A stretch of 64,000 nt of DNA, taken from contig NC_089584.1 of NCBI RefSeq assembly GCF_019320115.1, positions 101,480,320 through 101,544,319 on the forward strand. Reading direction: 5' to 3'. The stretch is from Miscanthus floridulus (Eukaryota; Streptophyta; Magnoliopsida; Poales; Poaceae). The first letter of the stretch is position 1, and each line of letters opens with the position of its first letter. Positions 46,705 to 58,074 of the stretch are shown here, one piece after another. The notes below the pieces were generated by a model. It made no database searches. It was not told the origin of the DNA and saw only the letters and a list, made by a program, of their open reading frames with translations. The position numbers were made by a program, and so were the translations under genes.

Positions 46705-48048
46705 TGTCGGTGCAGAAAGTGACCAACACGTAAATATTTGTAGTTTTGCCGTACGTTGTGATCGGATGTGGCCTAGCACTCAATGACACATGGTTTATAC
46801 TGCTTTAGGCAACGTGCCCTACGTCCAGTTGGAGTCGGTCGGTGACTTTATTCCTGAGCCCAGGTGCTCGAAGTTTGCTGTGGGGTTACAAAAGAGAGGG
46901 AGAAAGATGGAGGGTATCAGAGGTCCGGTCGGACTCTGGACCGAAGGGCCGAGAGCGACGGGAGCTCCGACATGCGCTAAGTGTTCGAACGTCTGTTGTT
47001 TGTTGGAATCGTTAGATGGTCGTTCGACTCGTTCGTGAATCGATTGAATCGTTCCCCTTTTGGAGAGAGCGCATCCCCTTTTATAGATGAAGGGGATGGC
47101 CTTACAAGAGAGAGTATGAGAGAAAGTGTGTGTGTGTGTGCTACCTAGTCCTGTTGCCCACGCCGTCGGGTACAAGACGGTTTGTCGGCCCTCATAACAA
47201 TGTTGGTGTTTGGATGCATGTGGTTGGTTCCACTGTCTTCTTTTGGTATGGCAGATGTCGGCGCCTACCATACTGTAGGATAAATATCGGCGCCCACAAT
47301 ATTGTTTATGTTCTGACATGTTTGGAAGGTTGCGGTGCATCCTTCTGACACGGCCTGACAGTACTGTCCTGCAGGTGCGCAGGGTACGGCCTTTGATATT
47401 GCGGTTTGACTGGAGCACACTGCCTTACTTGTTCTGTCTGTTTCCCGGGTCTTCACCGAGCAGGCGTCCATGGTCGGTTGTTCCCCAGTCGGCTCCGGCC
47501 TTTCGGCCGGAGAAGAACTATAAGCGGAGGTTCGATGTACTCCCGGTCGGAGAAGCGAGTCGGAGTCGGAGGCGAGCGTCGCCCCTTCTCGGTCAGGCCT
47601 TCCGGTTGAAAAAGCGGGCCGAAGTCGGAAGCGACGGAAGCGAGTGCGCGTTTCTCCTTGGTCAGGCCCTCCGGTTGGGGGGAGGCGGGCTGGAGTCGGA
47701 AGCGAGCGCCGGAGTCAGAGGCGAGCTGCCAGGCCTTCCAGTCGAAGCGGCGGGCCGGAGTCAGAGGCGAGCTGGCCAGGCCTTCCAGTAGGAGAGGCGG
47801 GCCGGAGTCGGAGGTGAGCGTCATCATTTCTCGGCCAGGCCTTCCGGTCGGAGAGGCGGACCGGAGTCGGAAGTGAGCGCCGCTCTTCTTTGGCCAGGCC
47901 TTCCGGTCGGAGACTGGATCGTCCTTCGGGCCCGTCGTTAGATTTTTGGGCCGGCCCAGAAGTTGCGCGTCGTTCGCAACGTCGTCTACCGGACCGAGCT
48001 TTTGCCGGGAAGCAAGTCCATGAGGGACCCCAGGTTTATGAACCCGAC
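46705..48048 (+). mobile_element. Probable gypsy solo LTR of a second family (about 1.34 kb)
   Basis: Starts TGTCGGTGCAG and ends AACCCGACG (expected CCGACA). It has the LTR-like block GGTTTATACTGC, CCCTACGTCCAGTT, GGTCGGTGACTTTATTCC. An internal GC-rich array of GGCCGGAGTCGGAGGCGAGC-like units spans about 47550-47910. A (TG)n tract lies near 47127. No internal domain or partner LTR is present, and I could not confirm a target duplication, so the right end is provisional. Confidence 0.6.
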
Positions 48049-48330
48049 GGTGAAACCTATATATCTCTATCTGTCTGCACCTAAAAAGTTGTAACATTAT
48101 CATCTACTCGGAGCTCACGCGTCCACGTTCTACTCGGCTCTAAAACGAAGACAGGACCCACGTGACCGCGTCCGATACGAAGTTCTCGGAGTTCACGCGC
48201 CCGGGTCTAATTACTGAGGTTCAGTTAAAAAAAATAGTGGTCTGAGTGTAACGCATAGTATATCTATCAACTTTGATATTTGTGATATTGAAATTAAGAA
48301 GGAAAAAAAATAAAGGAACTTGCCTCGTCA

Positions 48331-48436
48331 AATCCACGTCACATTTGCCAATCTTATCTCATCTGAATATATCTTTCATTTGTAATCCACGTCACATTTG
48401 CCAATCTTATCTCATCTGAAAATACATCTCTCATTT
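48331..48436. repeat. 53-bp tandem duplication next to a MITE
   Basis: AATCCACGTCACATTTGCCA starts at 48331 and again at 48384. The second copy ends at the left boundary of the MITE that begins at 48438. Confidence 0.75.
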
Positions 48437-48437
48437 A

Positions 48438-48676
48438 GGCTGTGTTTAGTTCGCGAAATTTGGGAATTTGGTTACTGTAGCATTTTCGTTTTTATTTGGC
48501 AATTAGTGTTCAATCATGGACTAATTAGGCTCAAAACGTTTGTCTCGCGATTTCCAACCAAACTGTGCAATTAGTTTTTTTCGTCTACATTTAATACTCC
48601 ATGCACGTATCGCAAGATTTGATGTGATAGCTACTGTAGCACTTTTTGGGAAACTTTTTGGAAACTAAATGCAGCC
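48438..48676 (+). mobile_element. Tourist-type MITE (239 bp)
   Basis: Ends GGCTGTGTTTAGTT and AACTAAATGCAGCC form an imperfect 14-bp inverted repeat. Exact TTA direct repeats flank it (48435-48437 and 48677-48679). Same family as the MITE at 45796-46039, in the opposite orientation. Confidence 0.85.
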
Positions 48677-48679
48677 TTA

Positions 48680-49555
48680 TAAGAAATGAATAAACAGATG
48701 GTTGACATTGTCCAGCTAGCAGCGACTTGATGCACACCCACACGGCCACACGTACTGGACCAGGAGTTTATAGCAAGCATGATAATGGTCTGTATCTCGT
48801 CACATATACTTGACTTTTAGGGCCACAATTGACGTAGCGGCGGCACTGTTAGGATATGATGATCAGTCTGATTTGTGTTTCACATACTCTTGATCTGCCG
48901 ATCATGCTCATTAGCGTCCGCGCTGCGTGACGCCGAGTCGCTGACAATTTGAGACTTTACGTGCGTGTGTTTGGTCTGCTTTCGAAGCAGATCGTCGAGA
49001 AGCAAAATATGTCATACGAACCATGGTCTTTGTACAGTAACTTCATTGGCCTTCGGTCCCTGGACCAGGGACTAAACTTTAGTCCCTACCCTGTTTAGTT
49101 CTAGGGATAAACAAGGATGGAGACTCTCGAATTCTTGGTGAGCCACTTTGTCGGTTAATTTGGTCTCCGTGGAAATAGAGTAAAATGCATCGCCGGATTT
49201 TAAACATGTTCAGAGTATCAACTGGCCGGTTCCAAACTTTCAAAATGCATATCTAGGTCCATAAGCTAACTAATCATATCCGAATCACGACAACTTGAGT
49301 TTACCCGTTGTGACTCGGAGAATGGTGATATGACTTTTGAGGAATTCGAGAGTATGTGGTACATCGGCTGGTGATGGGATATGTGTGGTCCACGGTAGAT
49401 CTTGTCCACCATGAACAGGTAGGGGCCGTTTCGATCCGAATCATTGGCTTGAGATCAAGTGGATACGGATGGCTGTTGGCTTTATGATTAATCTAATTAT
49501 ACTTTTCTTTATGGAGCAATTAATCTAATTATACTAATTACATATCATAAAAGTA
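48680..49555. other. Non-coding DNA, no gene recognised
   Basis: Contains a short self-complementary block (GGGACTAAACTTTAGTCCCT near 49069) typical of grass DNA-transposon ends. No gene or complete element could be supported. Confidence 0.45.
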
Positions 49556-49701
49556 CTCCCTCTAATCCAAATTGTAAGTCGTTTTGTTTTTAGTTGCTTA
49601 GATTTTGCTATAATTTTAGTTATATACATTATGTCTAAATATATAGTAGAATCTAGTATGAATTTAGAAAAGTCAAAACATATAATTTAGAATGGAGGGG
49701 G
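49556..49701. mobile_element. Stowaway-type MITE (146 bp)
   Basis: Starts CTCCCTCTAATCCAAATTG and ends AATTTAGAATGGAGGGGG, imperfect inverted repeats matching the CTCCCTCCGT Stowaway terminus. It is flanked by TA on both sides (49554-49555 and 49702-49703), the Tc1/mariner target duplication. Confidence 0.8.
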
Positions 49702-49703
49702 TA

Positions 49704-52700
49704 GTATTTTTTTTGTGTATGTTTAGTTAAACTTAGAAAAAGCTAACGTTTGGCGATGGGCTCTTCTTCTTTTTTCTTTTTTTTTTACAACAGGCGATGG
49801 GCTCTTTCGTCCTCGAGAAAAAAGAGCCGACAAGTAATGTACCATCACTTTCAAGAGAAAAGCTTTCGCGGGCCTTACATTACTGTGTGCTGTACTGCAA
49901 GCTCATGTGGCGACAACAACCTCGCGTGGCCTGTGTTCGACCCGTGCCACTTGTTGGGAGTAACGAAAAGATCAGCGCGAGGGCGGTCACGTCGGGCGTG
50001 CCCAACGTGCCGCCGCCGATGTGGATTGCCAAGTCAACGTATAGAGACGCGGGAGAGAGTTTTGGCAGCTTTCGGCTCTCTAGAGGGAGAGCGCGTAGCG
50101 CATTTCACACGCACAGTCCTGCCTCCCAGGCACAAGCAGCGTTTCGGTGACGGTGGGCTTTTCCCCCTGGCCTCCAGCGGGTTTTTATATTGTACCTGCT
50201 GCCGTCGAGAAGAAAAATGTTGCACGCGACGCGAGAAGTGACGAGGCAGTGTGCTGCAGCATGCGTGCGTGGATCAGAAGATCAGACGGTTGGTGGTGCT
50301 GTCGTGGTGTGCCAAAGTCAGAGCTGACGGGCAGGAGCGGTGCGCGGCGACGGACGATAAGAACGATGTACGGCCAACTAGCTCCAGGAGACAAAAACAT
50401 GTTTGAGATCTCAACATGTTGTGGTGGCCGTGGTGTACGGGCGTGCACGTGCAGCACCACTCACCACTGCCGTTGATTTGTGGTGGTCGATGTTCCCGGT
50501 CCTTCCGTGCATGCATGTTGCTTCCGTGCAGTTGAGTAGTGGCCCATCAAGCCTGATTTAACGCAGCATAGCCCTACCGTCCACAGATGAATCAACGGCT
50601 GCTGAGTGGTGATGTGCCCGCACGGCCGTATAGCAACATTTTTTCCCTCCTACTTGTAGGCCAGACTTCTAGTAGTTTTTTCGCTGCCGTCCTTGAACAT
50701 TGTCCTTTTGCGTCTTGCGAATGCCACTCGATCAGACCAGTGACGGTAGGCCATACAAAAATTTTCACATGCAATTCGGCAAAAATCATTTACCAATTCC
50801 GTAAATAATTGTAAATTCACAACATAATTTGTTATGCAGGCACTAAATAACACAATAAATCTAAGTTTACCAAATTACTATATAAATAGTTCAAATGCAA
50901 TATTGATAGTTTGAAATATAGATATAAAAGAGACTTATCATCTAAGTTTTTAGTCACTGCTTAAAGGACATGAGTGTCTCGATTAAATCATCTTCATCCA
51001 CCTCTAAGAAAATATCCCGCTCAATAAGTGTGACTAGAGCTAGTGTCATCTACATGAACAATTCCAATGAAATGTTCACATCATGGAACCAATTTATTAA
51101 CATAACGCAAGCAAAGAGCTAGTTGTTTTTGTGTGTGTCTACTAATATTAATCTTGGGCAAACTAGGAACCAATCTCTAATCTAGTGATGAGTGATCTTG
51201 CCTAATCTCCCTGATAAACAAATAATTATTGATGAACAATTATGTACGTAAGTTTTTTATCTGCAAAATTAGATTATTCAAACACAGCGAGGCAACAAGC
51301 CTGATAACATGTGGCTCAGTCTGCAACTCCGCGGCTCTGTGCAATTGATTCGTTCTTCACGAGAGACGCACGGCACAGCCACGCGGTGCGGCAAGGGAAG
51401 CCAAGCGGAGACTGGGAGATGTGCCTTGCCTCACGTGCATGCGGCCATGCGGGTTACGTTTACGTTCTGAAGCGGTGAAGCGCCAGCCAATACTTCTCCG
51501 TATATACCATAGCTGTTACTTGAGCCCAGGGTATGCCCTGGACCACCCGGCATACCCCCTAGGTCTGAGACACAGGCTCCTGATGATGAAGCTATTCTTG
51601 AAATGGGAGACATATGCAAAGGCATAATATATCGTATCGAAGTCGATGCCTATACATGGCCGAAAGACCTACTAATGGTTCTGATTGCCTCACCATGCTG
51701 GTGGCCCCCTGCAACATGCCGAGCAGAAAACTTTTCGCAAAATCTCCTGCACCATCCGCTTGGAAAAAGAGAGAGATCGAGATCCTAGCAACATCAATTC
51801 TCTGCCGCAACCGTCGCCGCATAGGAGTGGTCCTACCACACTAGCACAGCATGGATGGTTGGTCCTCTGACCGCCTCTGCGCCAGCCATGTCGCCCGCCA
51901 CTTGCCGGATTCCGCTGAAGCCAGCAGCGATTGGCACCGCTGCTTTTTTCAGAAGCCCGAGCTTCTTTTCCCCTCCCGATCCGCAGATGGTCCTCGAACT
52001 ATGCTCGCCTAGAAGAAGTTTCGATAGATCATCGACCCATTCTTTATAGTTTTTTCATGATCGGGCGAATTATGCTCGCCTAGAGTCCATAGATGTTTTC
52101 CGGCGAAGCATGTAAAGCCATAAAATAAATTAAAAGCGGAGTGTTTTGATTCGCGTATCTCGAGAAGAAAATGCTCCGCGGAACGAACGAATTAATTATA
52201 TAAGCATCTGAAAGACTGAAGCCCTTCTGGGCTTCTGGCCAGAACAGAGGACTGAGAACCTACTGGTACTGAATAACGTTGCCTTTGCTGAGGTAGGTAG
52301 TGGCGTCTGGTGGCAGTTGAAGAGGATCGGGTAAGGCTAAAGGCACCGCGCTCGCTCGAGATCTTCTCATCTTTTCTTTTTTTTGAAAAATTCTTCTCAT
52401 CTTTTCCAGTTTCCACAGCATGTGCTGCTGATCTATCTTGCCAAGATGTGGCCACTAGTGGTTAAAATCATTCTAGGGATTGTCAAAAGCGTCGAGAAAA
52501 TATTCACTTCCTTTCTTCGCCTGCTACTGGTGGCGACAGCGACATCTGCGATCTTTTGCACACCATGACAGGCTACTGGTGCTGATGATCCATCCACCAT
52601 ACTGTACGCGAGATCTGAACACAACGCTGAACCGAGAGCGACCGAAAAGCGCATCAATGCTCAGCAGGCACAATGACAGCGATGAAAGAAGCTTCAGCAA

Positions 52701-54590
52701 CAATCAATGGGGAAAAAATCCCGTGTCCATCATTTTCGTTTTCTATACTATGATACCGTTTTTTATATTAGGATATTGTTTTTGAATTTAGCCAAACATA
52801 AAATTTGTCATTTTTATTGGTTTCACAACTATTTTTGTACTATTTAATTACTACAATGTAGAAAAATCCTGTACCAACCGTTTTCATTTTCTACGTTTCT
52901 ATATTGTAATACAGTGGCCAGTGGGCTTAGTGGCGCGTACATTATTATTCCATGATTGGAATTTGGAGTGGCATCACAATTCACAGGATAAAGTTCATCA
53001 TCATCGTGATAGACCTCAGAAACACTTCGACCCACCGAACAAGAATCCGTGCAGGGGCCAGTGTAATAAGAACAAACAGCAAGAATTGAACACGGACACA
53101 GAACTTTGGAGACAATTCTGTGCTGCGTCCCATCACATTGCTTTCGTTAAAGAAATGCCGAGAGCTGAATTGCGGAAAAGACGGTGGAAATATCTTGAGG
53201 TTTTGGATAGTAGTTCTGCGCTTTTTTTTATCTTATGGGAAAAGTTCTGTGCTTTCTAGGAGCCTCGATGTTTAGAGCTTCTAAAAGTCCAGCAGGCCCT
53301 GGGCTGAGGGAGGTGGTGCATGGATGATAGAAAAATGGGCCGAAAGATTAGGGCACAACACCAAAAGTTCTTACTGGGAAAATAAAAAGAAAAAGTCTAC
53401 ATTACCCCTCTTAACTTTTGTGAAAGTCTGTTTTTTTCTCCCTGAACTCTAAAACCGGGTAAACCATCTCCCTGAACTTTTAAAACCGTTCGTTTTACCT
53501 CCCTGACCGGTTATAAACGGTTTTCAAAGGCAGTTTTGTCTTTTTCTTTTTTATTTATTTCGGCTGAATCTTTAAAAAATCATAGTAAATCACTGAAAAA
53601 TCATAAAATGAAAAATCCAATTTTGTTGGACTTCACATGAGTAGATATAGACAGTGAACATATAATATGATATGCTTTAGTACAAATTTTTTGTTGTAGC
53701 TTTAGATCTATGTTTTTTTTAATAATTAATTCATAGCTGCAGTTTCTCTGTTTAATTGTGGTGAAATTTTAATGGTGAATTAATTATTGTATTCTTGAAC
53801 TGTAGTAAAAATTTCATACTTACCAAGCATCTAAATGGAATTCATAGCTGCTAAATGGATTGTCGAATACGTCACGGGCTCATGGGCGGGCCCGATGTCA
53901 GCCCAATTTACCAAGCATCCTTGACAAAGCGCCAATGGTACGGCCCAGTTCCGCTCACCAAGATTTTGATAGCTCCCTCGTTAAATTATGGAGACGGCCC
54001 TACGCCCCTACTAGCAGTAGGCATCTGTTTAAAAAAAACAGTAGGGATCCAGCATCTTGGCACACTCCACATCAGTATTGACTGACCTGCACTGCTGCAG
54101 CAACGTGCTAGCAATCGTGAACAGGAGAGGTTGCCCTTTTACCAAATGCAAGTTCCAGTCACATGTAGTAGCATACCGATTAGATTTTGCTCATACTATG
54201 ATACTCCGTCTGGTGAATGTAATCGTATGAAAGAAGCGAATGTGAGGCAAACCGAAACGAGAGACACGGCGATTTGTTTCTGGAAGTTCAGGTCTCCACT
54301 TGGACCTAAGTGCCCGTTGAGGAAGCCGTGGACGATCACCCATGATCAAAACCATTTTCTTCGATCTATTAATTGGTTGTTTTATTTTTGGTGGCAGGAT
54401 AGCAGCGTGCTCAAACTGTCCTGTGTCACTCCACGCATTGGGGCTGAAGATCCCTAGCCGTCTATGAGAAAATCTCCAATGATAACAAATGCTTCAAATT
54501 CTGTTTAACCCAGCCACAAAGTACTCAAGGCTTAGGATAAACTCACAATTGCTCACTAAAGCTCTTGCAACTCGGTTCTCACTCTCTAAC
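49704..54590. other. Unassigned DNA with transposon remnants
   Basis: I found no convincing gene. Open frames at 49750-50241 (163 codons), 51421-52049 and 52921-53259 have no domain I recognise and mixed codon use. A stretch at 53390-53530 (repeated CTCCCTGAACT, ACCGGTTATAAACGG) looks like the edge of a DNA transposon common in grasses. AT-rich tracts at 50800-51250 and 52720-52900 may be degraded MITEs. Confidence 0.45.
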
Positions 54591-54991
54591 TGTCGGGGTT
54601 ATGATCCCAGGGTGTCTCAAGGCATCGATTAGTTAGCAGGCCGAGCGGTATGCTATACATCAGCTACCGAAGACCCGAATGGTCGAGGCCCAGCTGAGCC
54701 AAGTGAACCAGGCCGAACAAAAAGGCCAGGTTCAGCCACGACTCCTCCATTCTGCCTTAGCCACACGACGCACAAGAGACTTACGACCTCTCCACCGTTC
54801 CAACCCCTGGGAGGAAAGGGGAGTGGTCAATCCCAACCAAGCGTGCCTGCTCTGATAGGAGTAAGCACGCTGCACTGACCCCGCAAGGACCGAGGAGACA
54901 GCGGTCACCTCGGTCCGGTCAGACGCCATCCCTGTGCCACGCAGCATAGATAAGACAACACCGTACGGCGGTGACTGCCAGTACGGCAACC
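54591..54991 (+). mobile_element. Gypsy LTR fragment
   Basis: Begins TGTCGGGGTTATGATCCCAG, a typical gypsy LTR start, and continues as LTR-like GC-rich sequence to 54991. There a SIRE-type LTR begins. The remainder of the LTR was not found downstream, so it is a fragment. Confidence 0.5.
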
Positions 54992-56180
54992 TGAAAGGTC
55001 CTTGTTTGATTTTGGTAAATAAGTGACAACCAAGGTGGACTAATGTATGTTTATGTGAGATACACTGGTGATTAGTCCACAGGTGTATGTGTGTGAACAA
55101 TATATGCTATAGAGGTGAAAATGGCTTGGAGATGTTGCAAAGCTCACACATGTGATGAAGGAGCTCATTGCATATAAGACATGACATTGAGTCATGTGAT
55201 CAAGGTAGAGTAGATCAAGACAAGACTTGGCTCGACGGACCGGTTGCAAGTGTGAAGGGCAAGTTGAGTGATGACTTGGCGCCGATGGACCGAGGCAATG
55301 GTGAAGAGCAAGTGAAGTCAAGATCGATGAATCAATATGGTCACGTGATGATAAGAAGTGGATCATATCATTTAGTGATTGATTGATGCATGTGTTGCAT
55401 CGACATCGAATGAGATGAAATGGAATGTGCAAGGCAAAGGTATAACCTAGGGTATTTCATTTCAGCGGTCATAGGCGTGTAGAGAAGTTGATGACCGGGT
55501 TTAGGATAGATGGTCATACTATTAAGAGAAGCAAACTTGTTTGCATTTCGGTCATCTAGTGCCACTTGAGCGATCTAATTTTGCATACGTGTTAGGATCG
55601 AGTGGCGTTGAGAAAAGAGTGCTAATCCTTTTGAAAAATGATTGTGAAAATGCTAACACACATGCATATGGTGGTATACACTTAGTGGTGTTGGCATATT
55701 TACAAAGGAGATGTGGTTGGAGTGACTGGACACTGGCCTTGGGAGGACCTACGTGTCTGGTCAAGTGGCAGCTGAGACAGCGTGGTCTCAGTCTTGTGAC
55801 CGGACGCTGGCGCGAAGAGTGACCTAACGCGCATGGGGTCGTGTCCGGTCATCTCTGATGTACGCTAATGCAGTGGCGCGGGCTTAGAGTTGACACGTGG
55901 CAGGCGGTGAAGGACCAGACTCAAGTGCTACGTCCGATCGTGACTCACTTGACGTGTCCAGTCACAAAACAGAGGCTCAGGGAGTTCTTTAAAAATGATC
56001 GGACTCAGGCTGTAGCGCGTCAGGTCATGGAGCAGAGGCGCATCCTGTTAGGTGTTGGCTACGCGCGGGGGGGGGGGCAATCTGACATGGCTCGGGTGCG
56101 TCAGGTCATGGGCTTGGCGCGTCCAGTCATCCTTGAGACATAGTGCTTGACTTACTCGTTCTGTCTTTCAATTGCTCAAG
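54992..56180 (+). mobile_element. SIRE-type copia LTR fragment
   Basis: Starts TGAAAGGTCC. It shares with the solo LTR at 25570 the blocks GGTCATACTATTAAGAG, TAGTGCCACTTGAG-like, GTGAAAATGCTAACACACAT and several GTGACCGGACGC motifs. The usual LTR end (ACCCCCTCTAGCC...CTTTCA) is missing, and no matching target duplication follows the CTTTCA at 56176, so the 3' part is deleted. It contains an 11-G run at about 56069. Confidence 0.65.
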
Positions 56181-56392
56181 ATCCAAGTGAAGGCTAAAAG
56201 CCCCATGGTTGAAGGTAATATGGGTAAGTTTGAGAGACAGATCAGTTTGTTCTAATCTGGAGGAGAATTCTTATTTGAATACATATGTACTTTTGAGGAG
56301 TTGCTACAATGTTCTCAAAGATCCTAAACTCTTGATCCATTGATAAGTTTAGCTTGGCGTAGGGACTAGGAAAGGATACGCTTGGGGGAGTT

Positions 56393-57854
56393 TGTTGATG
56401 GTAGTTATTATACATTATAAACTTCAATATAACTTGAAATAATGCATGAAAATGATCACCAACATAGACTTAGGGGGTTTAAACAGACAATTTCTATGAG
56501 TTTTGGTGAATCTGTGTTTTCAGCAGGGTTATTTCAGAAAACCATCAAGGGAGATCAAAACATCAAATTAAATCGTGCTTATCCACAGCGAAAAGTAATC
56601 TAGAAGGTTCTAGAGGACTCCAAAAGCCACATCACCAAAGCGGAGGGCGAGAGGGTGACAGGTGGGGCCGCCTGGCCCCACCTAGAGGCTACCCAGCCTC
56701 TAGGGGTTCCACCTATCAGCCCCGTTGCTACATCAGTTCTCCACCACCTTAAGGATTGCATCTACGCCATTTATTCAAGTCGGTTTGATCCGAGGGTTTA
56801 CGTTGGATGCTCCGGCCTATATAATCAGCCCCTGCCCCCCTCCAGAACACACTACCATAAGTCAGGATTAGACCAGAAATTAGGGTTTCTAGAGAGAAGA
56901 GAGTAGAGCTCTAATTCTTCAAGTTTCTAATATAGGCTAGCTAGCAAGGTTCAAGTAGAGTGTGGACTATTGCTCAGGATTTCGGATCTGTTGTCTAGAG
57001 ACTGGTATAGCCATTGTATCTCTATATTTATGACTTTGTGCTAGTTTAATATTATGTTACTATTTATTATGTTCCTAGTTTGCTCTAGTTATATGCTTGA
57101 TATAGTTATGATTGATGATGAATTTATGCATATGTTCACAAAGCTCTTAGCTCAGTGCTGAGTGAGTTAAGTGGTCGACACTATGTAAGCATGGTGCTTA
57201 GATATTGTTTGTCTACGGATGCATTCTGCACTCTGGGTCATGTGGTATATCGCGGATGTGACACTCCCATTGAGTCCTTTGTAGTCCACTCTCTGTTTGT
57301 AGAGCAAGTAGAACACGGTTGCGAAGGGAGACAAGCTCTGTTCTTATCTTCCTTAGTAATGTTCCTTATGCATAGATCCAAAGTTAGTTATACTATAGAT
57401 GAGAGTGTATATACTTGGGTGTACAAAAGACTTAGTAAATAAAGAATGACTTAAGAATCTTTTACTCTTAACGAATCTCTTGTTTAGCCATACTATATTT
57501 TACGAGTCTCTATTTCTATCTCTAGAATACCATTATTATCTTACACTTATAATTTATTTATCCCTTGACTTACCCCTGCCATAGCATGAGAGTGATTTTA
57601 TCATAAGTATATATATTTGTCAATATCTCTATGCCAACACAACTCCATAGCTCCTCCCTGTGGATAAAATATAAATAATGATACTCGGTATACTCCTGGG
57701 TGAAATGCTATAATGGTACATTATTTGTACACTTGTGGATTACTTAGTATATATATAAATTTATAAGTGTTCTCAATAATTACCAACAATGCATTTTCTG
57801 GCATCATGCTAGGGATGACAACTTAGTAAAGAGTGATGCTAAGAAATGTCAACA
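56393..57854 (+). repeat. LTR of the Athila-like element (1462 bp)
   Basis: Starts TGTTGATGG after a CTTGGGGGAGTT purine tract and ends TGTCAACA, giving a TGTTGA/TCAACA inverted repeat. The primer-binding site follows within ten bases. A purine tract on the left means this copy is preceded by internal 3' sequence of a related element. Confidence 0.7.
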
Positions 57855-57862
57855 AGCATTTC

Positions 57863-57880
57863 TAGCACCGTTGCCGGGGA
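57863..57880 (+). promoter_or_regulatory. Primer-binding site (tRNA-Asp type)
   Basis: TAGCACCGTTGCCGGGGA differs at two positions from TGGCGCCGTTGCCGGGGA, the tRNA-Asp-complementary primer site common in plant Athila elements. Confidence 0.7.
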
Positions 57881-58074
57881 GGGGCACATGGCTATAGAGA
57901 ATTGATCAAATAAATACTTATTGATGAAATCATAACCTCTGCTTTAGCAGGCTTACCCTTGTTTGCTTTTGTTCATATCTTATACAGGGTACTGTAGACT
58001 TGGTTGTGATTCACAACAACTTTTAATTATAATCAAATCAATCAAGAGGAAGCTCAACACCAGTTCCTGAAACT

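Noticed and set aside
47318..48103. 157-codon (+) and 216-codon (-) overlapping frames
   Set aside because: They cross the GGCCGGAGTCGGAGGC-like array of an LTR, and neither has a recognisable domain.
49750..50241. 163-codon open frame as a possible gene
   Set aside because: The start is in a poly-T tract (Phe run), with no domain, no conserved splice structure and no supporting neighbour.
52921..53259. 112-codon open frame with His/Lys-rich sequence
   Set aside because: No recognisable family, and it is flanked by AT-rich repeat debris. Insufficient to call a gene.
55868..56143. 91-codon frame in the SIRE-type LTR
   Set aside because: It lies entirely in LTR sequence containing the repeated GACCGGAC motif and has no retroelement protein motif.
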